Source: Rotaria socialis
Taxonomy: Eukaryota; Rotifera; Eurotatoria; Philodinida; Philodinidae
Direction of reading: 5' to 3'
Assembly: GCA_905331475.1 (NCBI GenBank)
Contig: CAJNYU010000061.1
Span: 1-64,000, forward strand
Length of the DNA: 64,000 bases
The notes beneath the pieces are model-generated. The model saw nothing but the letters and a program-made list of their open reading frames with translations. It searched no databases and was not told the DNA's origin. Shown in pieces: positions 56,712-64,000 of this stretch (the stretch's first letter is position 1; each line of letters starts with the position of its first letter). A program made the translations under genes and the position numbers.

Positions 56712-58826
56712 TTATCTTACGATGCGTACACGATCGTTTATATTAACAAGGTTAACAGACAACTTCCAAGGGAATGGACATTTGCTTGCATCAATTGGTA
56801 TTTGATAACGCTTTGTCGAGCGGTGGTTAATTAACCGAATATTGTTTGTTTCACAATTTATGATTAACTCAATAAGATCATTTTCTTTAATATCACCGTC
56901 ATAGCCAGCATAACCGTTTTGGTTTGAACCATTCAAAAACGTTTGAGTGGTGCATTGTCCCCAGCCATAGAAAGATGGCGAATTATAGGAGTTCGATGCC
57001 ATTGGTGTTGATTGTGATAAAACTCCAAAAGATATCCATTGATTACTTAACATTTTTTCTATTTGAAATTTAATGCAATTAATACCAGAAGAATATGAAT
57101 TTCTTCCGCGAACTTCGCTATGGCCACGCGTGCCAACAAGAACAACCACAAGGCCATTTTCTTTAATTTTGAGAGTGTTGCTGTACACACTATCAAACGT
57201 CTCCTTAAAATGCAGTGGTAATAAATATGGAAATAAAAACGTAGCCCGATATTATTTAGCTGGTTTTAACGTTCTGAGTTAAAGTAATAATCTTCTCGTA
57301 GGTAAAGAAGTTTCTTAGATTTACCTGCATCATGTGTAATTATATTTGCTTCTTTATTACATTTAAGCACTTCTCTTTCATTTCTTCATTTTTTACATGT
57401 AGTTGGTCAATTGTGTCTTGCTGATTTTTTAACTTCTGCTCCATCGTTTCTAAAAAGTAATTTAGAGAAAAGTGATGAATTTTTATTTATTCTCGTTTGA
57501 ACATGTTTTTGTTCAGTTTTAGGAGACCAATCGGCTAAACCATGAACCATGGGATTTTTGAATTTTGACGATAGCACTCTCAGTTTTTACCTTTCTGACT
57601 GAATTTTTCGAATATGGGTAGAGAATAGAGTTTCTACAGGACTTTAAGAAAGATGTAATTTTAGGTTAGAAAAAGTTTTCATTTACAGAATTACATGAAT
57701 TGTTCACGAATATGTCAAACTAAGAGAATAAAACTTATTGACTCGATTTATTCCTCAAATTCTTGATTATATTAAAACGAGGGAGCTTTTGAAGCGCTTA
57801 ATAATGGATATACCTGCGAGCACATTCATATATGACAGCAGTACTATTTGTTTAAAAGTTGTGCATGTTTCATGTTTGCAGTATTAGTATCATAAATTTG
57901 TTGCTTTGGCTCCTATGAAACTCCTATGTGTACAACTTTGTGGAGGCTTGTATGCTAATTGTTTTGATCTACTATTTCAGTGGGAAAAAATCGTAGAAAA
58001 TGCTTTTTCTGGGTCTATATAAGGAAGGACACAAATCATACGATCATCAACATTCGGAAATATCAATCCTTATCTACTCTTATCAAGTTTTGCTACTTAA
58101 CGAGATTTTACCGAGAAAAGATAGAGGCACTTTCTTTTCGCACTATTCAAAGTTAAAGCAGATTGTTTCAATATCTATTATCTCTCGCACTTTCACGAAG
58201 TATCGATGCCAATGTACTCCAATGAAAGGAATCAAACATTTTAGTTGTTGAATTTCCTGTTTGAATTCAAGTTTCAGTTCCTGAACTTGATTTTTCTGCT
58301 ATTGAAGTTGTTGCTTCAAACATTGTACTTCGTTGTGATTCTTCATATCTTTTCGTTTGAAAAGAGTTTCGCACGTTGAACACTTCAAATCAATTTGATC
58401 ACATTGCTGCTGATGTTGTGCTAAATCTTTCAGCAGTAGCTCACGTTGACATCCCTCGCATTTCTTGGGCTGGTAATCACACTGTTGCTCATGTTTTTCC
58501 AACCCTTCATAAGGAACTGCTGCTGAACAACCATTCTGCATGTAGCAACAGTTTATTTGTAGCCTTGATAATACTTTGAGAATAGCTCCTATACATTTGC
58601 GTTCTTCATAGTGGCAAGTGAATGGACATTTGTTAGGTTGCTTTTGTTGCCATTGATTGATACAATCAGAACAAAATGAATTTTCACATGTTTTACAAGC
58701 AACTGGCTTCCAGAGAATCATGTGGCATATAGAACATGTAACGAGGTCTTCGTCAAAACTACATTGTACACGATCAGCTGCTATTGAATTGCTTTGTTCA
58801 ACACTTTTGTTTGAATCATTATTCAT
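56712..58826 (-). pseudogene. RING-TRAF zinc finger-coiled coil-B30.2 protein, in-frame TAG
   Basis: This looks like a TRIM/TRAF-like E3 ubiquitin ligase gene. The first exon (58826-58299) carries a RING (CSICHMILWKPVACKTC, FCSDC, KCPFTC) and TRAF-type zinc fingers (CSAAVPYEGLEKHEQQC, CEGCQRELLLKDLAQHQQQC, CSTCETLFKRKDMKNHNEVQC). It then enters a coiled coil that is cut by TAG at 58299-58301; reading beyond gives QKNQVQELKLEFKQEIQQL, so a CAG-to-TAG change is likely. A small coiled-coil exon lies near 57450-57385 (MEQKLKNQQDTIDQL). The last exon (57205-56712) has a B30.2/SPRY-like domain (WISFGVLSQSTPMAS, SFYGWGQCTTQ, PFPWKLSVNLVNINDRVRIV). The roughly 800 bp gap between the first two exons is unusual here. 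Damaged or alternatively spliced; joins are uncertain. Confidence 0.6.
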
Positions 58827-58862
58827 TTTTTTGAAAAAATAGCGTATTCTAACTCGTTGCAA

Positions 58863-59994
58863 CTAGAAAATGTTTGCTTTCTTTCTTTTTTACTCTTATC
58901 ATTTGCATGGACCATGCCACGTGTTTTTTTTGTTGTGTGTAAAACGAATCACTTTCGTCTTGGCTCCGTTTTTGAAAAAAAAGAACAACTTTCTCTGTTA
59001 GATGTATGTGAAGTACTTTTCGAAAAAAAGGTATGAAGAATCACAACGAAGTATGATCTTCGGAACAACAACTTCAACAACTGAAAGGCGTGTGGGCATG
59101 ACGGTGTGGAATAAATAAATAAACTAATCAATGATGTGGTGAAGCAAGAATAGAAGAATAAAATCATAAATATATTACAAAGAGTGTTATTAGTTTTGTA
59201 CTTTGAAATCGTTTGAGAAATTTTTTTAATGTTTTTCAGTGAAAAAGAAAGATTCTACTTTTCTTTTTGAATACGAAATGAAATAAATATAGAAAATAAG
59301 CTTTTTAAAAGAAAAAAGAGCTTGTTTTTAGGTGTAAGAAAGGAGCGAAAAAATATATTTCACTTTTATGAATAAGAAAAAAGAGTGCTTGTTTGTGGAG
59401 TAATGAAAAGATGATTTTTAATTTAATTTTATAGACTTTAACGATGAATCAACGAATTTTAATACAAAAATTGTAATAAGCTACCCGTTTCGAATAATTC
59501 TTCAGGCTAGAGTGACTCATTATCTTTTTTTCCTTCTATTCGTTCTATTCTTGTTCCTTTTTTTCTACGCTCGTTCAATCAGAAAATTCTCATTGGAGAG
59601 TGAGGGGTTATGGAGCCAGAGAAGCACCCCATGGTCCCGATTCCCATATTGCTTAGGGATCTCGTCAGATGATAATGACTCTGCTAGACTTGTTTCTATG
59701 AATTCTATCTGAAACACATAAGAGAAAAATAAATATTTTCAGGAAATAGAGATCTAGATTAGGAATGCTAAAGTGTTGCTGACTGGAAATGGTGGAGGAT
59801 TGGGTGTGGCTGTGGATGTGACTGTATTCTTAGCTCAACCACACCCACACCCGATGTTTTCGTGTTAGTTATGTAAAAAGATTTTTTTATAAGACTTCAC
59901 AGCTCAGCTCTAAATCGTATTATTTCAATTAAATATGATATCGAATCGGTTTTAAAAATAAATAAAAAGAGTTAATCATTGAAAATTAGATTAA
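58863..59994. other. intergenic with one head-to-head TGTGGG island
   Basis: No gene recognised. At 59800-59852 TGGGTGTGGCTGTGGATGTG faces CCACACCCACACCC after about 20 bases; the latter complements to nearly two exact TGTGGG units. Confidence 0.5.
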
Positions 59995-60372
59995 ATGAAA
60001 AATGAATATCGTATTTTTTGCAATTATGCTTACCGCATTCTTTTTAGTGTCATATCTCTTCATTATAAGGGACATTTTTACAATATATCGTCGAATCTAC
60101 CGAGATATGATACTTACCTTCCTTGTGATATCGAAGACTACGATGAAAACGACAAATCTCCAAAAGTATCTCTTGATCTTGGTGATTTCACTATTTTCAA
60201 TTTTATGCCCTTTTCTATTATGCATCCAGCTTATTCAATCATAACAAAAATATTTGTGACTTTGGAATGCATAGTCTTTATACAAGTCGATTATAACATT
60301 AAAAGACTCATTGCGCGTATGTGGCATTTACGTGGTATACCTGATTTACCATGCCCTGTTGTGTTTTTTTAA
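59995..60372 (+). CDS. hypothetical membrane protein split over two frames
   Basis: Two overlapping frames both look coding. Frame one (60002-60244) starts with a membrane segment (IVFFAIMLTAFFLVSYLFII). Frame two (59995-60372) becomes protein-like after about residue 40: LPCDIEDYDENDKSPKVSLDLGD, then a membrane segment near MPFSIMHPAYSIITKIFVTLECIVFI and LRGIPDLPCPVVFF before the stop. A frameshift or a small unseen intron near 60090-60120 would join them into a two- or three-TM protein. No family is recognised. Confidence 0.35.
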   Translation: MKNEYRIFCNYAYRILFSVISLHYKGHFYNISSNLPRYDTYLPCDIEDYDENDKSPKVSLDLGDFTIFNFMPFSIMHPAYSIITKIFVTLECIVFIQVDYNIKRLIARMWHLRGIPDLPCPVVFF

Positions 60373-60445
60373 ATGTACCATATAACTGTTGATTTTATTA
60401 TGAATGATAGAACTATGGATTGTATTGATATATAAATTGGTTGGC

Positions 60446-60953
60446 CGTAGAAAGGCCGAAAGAAAAATATCGAAAAGGAAAAATGTCGAAAACAGAAAAG
60501 ATAGAAAAAACCGACGTCTCTACTAAATGAAGATTCTAATAGTTTATTGTTCATTGTTGTTAATCTGATTATTCCATTGGTTTGACACTGTTAACCATTG
60601 ATACTATTGATAGGTAATATCTTATGAAAACTAGCTAAAATAGGCGTAAAATAGTATACAACGATTAAAATTCTATCATGATGACTACAGCTTGCTCATT
60701 TTTATCTGGTGAGAATCATCCGTCAACTCCAGTTATTTCATTTATTCAGTCGTAAAAAGGAAAACCTTTCCTTGTATCAGATAAATATATTTTCAAACTG
60801 AATAAAACAGCAACAACTAGTAAATATTGGATATGTGTATTTTTCTTTATAACTCTTATCTATCTATGATTTATGCTATGATGCTATTATGATTTCAAGA
60901 ATAAAAACATCTTAGTGCAAATTTTCGACATTTTTCCTTTCGGTCTTTCTACG
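60446..60953. mobile_element. 508 bp MITE with CGTAGAAAG ends
   Basis: The left end CGTAGAAAGGCCGAAAG and right end (complement) CGTAGAAAGACCGAAAG continue into GAAAAATGTCGAAAA on both sides. The left end carries one extra tandem copy of the GAAAAATRTCGAAAA unit. The interior is AT-rich and non-coding. No clear target duplication. Confidence 0.7.
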
Positions 60954-63144
60954 ACACACCTATAAATTTATATAAAAAGATTAAGTTTTGATTTCTTTCA
61001 ATAATAATTTTGAATATAATAGAAAAAAAAAATATTTATTATCTATTATATATTTATTGCTTTATTTTCTTCACTCGATTGAAGTCAGAATATTTTCTTG
61101 TAATTATAACATGATCTACGAAGAAAAGGGACTTACAAAATGAATTTGAATTTTTCGTTGTTGTAAGTCGCTGTTTTTCTTATCGTTGATATTTATTAAT
61201 CATAAGAGTTGAAGTTTATTATGTTCTTTTTTTTTGTTGCTATTGATTGAGAAAATGATGTTTTTAATAGTTTTCTTATTGAAATGCTTGTTTGAATGTT
61301 AGAAAAAGAAAATTTTCTTAGCTGATAATCAGTTGAAAATTATTATCAATTTAAACTATTTTTTCTTAGAAAATTCAAATACAATCAGTTGTGTTCTACA
61401 ATTTTTTTCCGTTAACAGTAAAATTTTTTTTTATGTATTAATGAGAAATCAGTTTTTAGCGAATGTTCAAAATTTTGTTTAGAAAAAAAGTCATTTTTTT
61501 CGTTATTTCTTCAATACTTCGTCAGTTTCTTTTCTGACCAAGAACCCAATTTAACTACTCTCCTTCATTTGAGATGATATTATTATCATAGAAAAGATTC
61601 ATACTGCATATTAAATCCTTGAAAACGCTCGTACTATGAGGCGTTTTTCTCGAATTATCATTAGGTTATGGATGTATGTCCGTGCGAGTATGCATATGAG
61701 TGAGAATATACTTATCCATTTCCAGCCGAACACTAACCTTAGGCTTATCTACACCTGCACACAACCTGTAGATCCCATAGTCCACCCGCATCCGCACACT
61801 CAGTCAGCCACATGTCACACGTACATTCTTGTTAAATGAATATCGTAAAAACTCTGCGAGTAATACTTTATGTTTCCTTCTTGTTGTGCAATGTGTATCG
61901 CATATGCGAAAATGCCAACAAATCTGGCTTCTATCTATTGTGTGGTAGTTTCAGATCGAGTCTTTGGTGAAGATTATTTTCATGACTTTTTTCTATCGTA
62001 GACTTAATTGTATATGCATTCTATCGTGTTGTTTTTTAATATCTAGTCGTTTGTTTTTTGTTTAAATGGCTCTATAAGTGATGCTCAAAAATGTCAAATA
62101 TCATTTTTGTAAATAACTCAAAGCATAATCCTGATATGGATGCAAGTGTGAGGTTTATTTTAAAAACTCTTTACAGCATTGTAGGTCTACCAGTAGTATC
62201 TTCTATTCAACTCACATTTTTTTCAGGAGAGTTCTCCTCTTTCCGAACATGTTACCTAAATTAAGTGATATTCCTTTCATCTGTTTAATTTAACTTAAGA
62301 GAAAAAACAGTAAATTTAATATGAAGTAATTTTTATTATTTTCTTTTTTTAAGATAAGACAAATTGAACTGAATTGTCTTTTTTTATTGATTTAAAACAG
62401 TTAAACAAATATGCTTTACGAAATAAAACTGTTAAAATGAAACTATCTAGTTTTTTCTTGCATTAAAATAGAATTTAATCTCATTCTTTTATGGCACTAA
62501 AATAAATATTTTAAATCTATTTATCCATATCAAACAGAAATTAAAATGATTTTAGTTTTGAACAGCTGTTAAATTTACAGCTATATCGCGGTATAATGAA
62601 TCTAATACATTTATTTTATCTTTCTATCAAGTTAAGAAAAATAATTCATTAAAAATATTCAGCTTCTAGCGTATTAAATGAAAATTAATTTATACATGTT
62701 TCTTTTTTGTTATATTTTATATAAACTAACATTCAATTAATCGAAAACAATTATTTACGAATAAAATAAAATTATTGCAGCGATTTGATTTATTTTACAA
62801 AGAAGATTAGTTTTATATCATTGTAAAGTTTATTTTCAATTAAATTAGGATGGATTTAATTTTATATTTAATTTTTCAATACAACAAAACATTCTAATTT
62901 TTTCTTTATCGTAAATAAGTTTATTTTAACGTTAAACAGTCGAATTTAATTTATTTAAAAATTCATTTCTTTATACTTTTTGTTCAATGATTTAATCTAT
63001 CATTTGACCCCATTATCTGAAAAAATAAAATTGAAACTGTCAACATAAAGAACTTTCATGCTTTTGTTTGCATAACTTTTTTAAGGTCTTCTAGAATAAA
63101 TTCAGTCTCAGAAAGCAAATGTGATAATTTATATATATATATAT
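60954..63144. other. AT-rich gene-poor region
   Basis: No gene recognised. A CA-rich patch with scattered CCACCCGCATCCGCACAC lies at 61740-61815. From about 62300 to 63000 the sequence is dominated by TTTAATTT-like strings without a fixed period. A (TA)n run lies at 63129-63150. Confidence 0.4.
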
Positions 63145-63335
63145 ATATATGTCTCAGAACAGAATGAAATTTAGTTCAGATTAAAATATTTAGATATAAC
63201 TAGTTTAGTTTGAAATTCTCTTAGTTGAAATAAAAATTATTTTATAGTAAGCTAAGAGGATTTCAGACTGAACTAGTACAGATGAGAATATTTTAATCTG
63301 AACTGAATTTCATTCTGTCCTGCGAGATAATATAT
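63145..63335. mobile_element. 190 bp hairpin element
   Basis: The arms 63155-63231 and 63253-63330 are inverted copies. They contain ACAGAATGAAATTNAGTTCAG at the outside and AGTTTAGTYTGAAAT at the inside, with a loop of about 20 bases. It is a short foldback MITE or a stalled palindrome next to the (TA)n run. Confidence 0.7.
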
Positions 63336-63740
63336 AACTTTAGTTATTATAGACGTCTCTATATTCTGTTCACATCTGAAAGAGGTGGCGGTGCTTTTTC
63401 AATTGGTTGGAATAACCCATAAAGCCAGCAGTGTTCAAACTTGCAAAAATAGGAAATTTCTGTAATTTTGGAAATTTCAACATTAATGTTTTGAATTGCT
63501 CAGTATTTTTCAAAATGATGAAATTTCTGTAATTTTCTTTTTGGGAAATCTGACCATACCTCAGCTAACAATATTAAATTGTCCAAATAAAATTAAAAAT
63601 TTCAGTAATATCTTTTAATTTTAATATTTTAGATAAATAAAATAATAATATACAATGGCTGTACCAACTGAAAGCTCCAGCAATATGTGAGTAAATATTG
63701 ATAATTTCTAAAATAATGAGACCGTACAGAGTCAGCAAGG

Positions 63741-63882
63741 GTAAATGCATAGAGATGATCAGTGGAATGCATATCACTTTTTTATTTTTTCAAAAACTTT
63801 TCTTCGCAAGACCAACGTCTTGTGAAAAAAAATTGAAAGCTAAAAAAGTTATGCTCATTCCACTGATTCTCTCTATACATTT
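63741..63882. repeat. 142 bp near-perfect hairpin
   Basis: Arms of about 70 bases meet around a 4-base loop near 63811-63815. The outer ends read TAAATGCATAGAGATGATCAG and its near complement; the inner ends are TTCGCAAGAC and GTCTTGTGAA. Frames across it on both strands are by-products. Confidence 0.7.
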
Positions 63883-64000
63883 ATTTTCACTAATTCCACT
63901 ACATAAAGCATTACTCATTCGTAACACATAACATTATGTTTACGAATACGATAGCTCCTTGCTGAGCATGAGTACTAATGCTATCATTACCATCAGTTAC

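Overview
The window is nuclear DNA from a small-genome animal. It is AT-rich, the conserved genes are cut by many introns of about 45-70 bp, and there are no bacterial-style operons or ribosome binding sites. The conserved genes are metazoan: RTF1, UBR5, NUBP2, STRAD, DCTN4, an HR96-type nuclear receptor and a TMEM53-like protein. Short TGTGGG tracts, FG-GAP and FLYWCH-like relics, RING-TRAF-B30.2 genes and 3' splice sites just upstream of start codons together suggest a bdelloid rotifer (Rotaria or Adineta type). That assignment is inference; no marker gene such as rRNA is present.

Layout. 0.2-2.1 kb: a decayed pogo/Tigger-type transposase on the minus strand. 2.1-8.9 kb: gene-poor, with a motif cluster, a 1.1 kb MITE with 345 bp inverted arms and nested inner arms (3922-5060), and a 70 bp tandem repeat. 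8.98-10.92 kb: a DUF616 (TOD1/MUCI70-like) type II membrane glycosyltransferase gene interrupted by a one-base frameshift. 10.9-18.7 kb: no recognised gene; it holds a 3.5 kb non-coding element (14712-18215) with matching inverted ends and 30 bp dyad satellites, plus an internal CpG-rich stretch.

18.7-36.2 kb is the conserved core: RTF1, UBR5, NUBP2, STRAD and DCTN4, all on the plus strand, with stop-to-start gaps of 83, 198, 44 and 209 bp. The first gene has a TATA-like box. Each of the other four has a T-rich AG acceptor 2-25 nt before its ATG. This is the pattern of a spliced-leader-processed polycistronic unit, which is my main proposal for a system worth testing. The joint content is transcription elongation (PAF1 complex), ubiquitin ligation, cytosolic Fe-S assembly, LKB1 signalling and dynactin; no single pathway is evident.

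36.4-40.4 kb: a small secreted ML-like protein, an HR96/NR1J-type nuclear receptor (minus) and a TMEM53/DUF829 protein. 40.5-64 kb: a gene-poor accessory flank with damaged or lineage-specific genes: an FG-GAP fragment, a seven-TM protein split by an in-frame TGA, a possible FLYWCH remnant, a mucin-like exon, a small secreted protein, a RING-TRAF-coiled coil-B30.2 gene with an in-frame TAG, and a two-frame membrane ORF. At least seven foldback/MITE-like inverted repeats and several telomere-like TGTGGG islands, some head-to-head, lie between them. Exon boundaries were read by eye from GT-AG sites and frame continuity; where I give a protein length, the summed exons divide by three.
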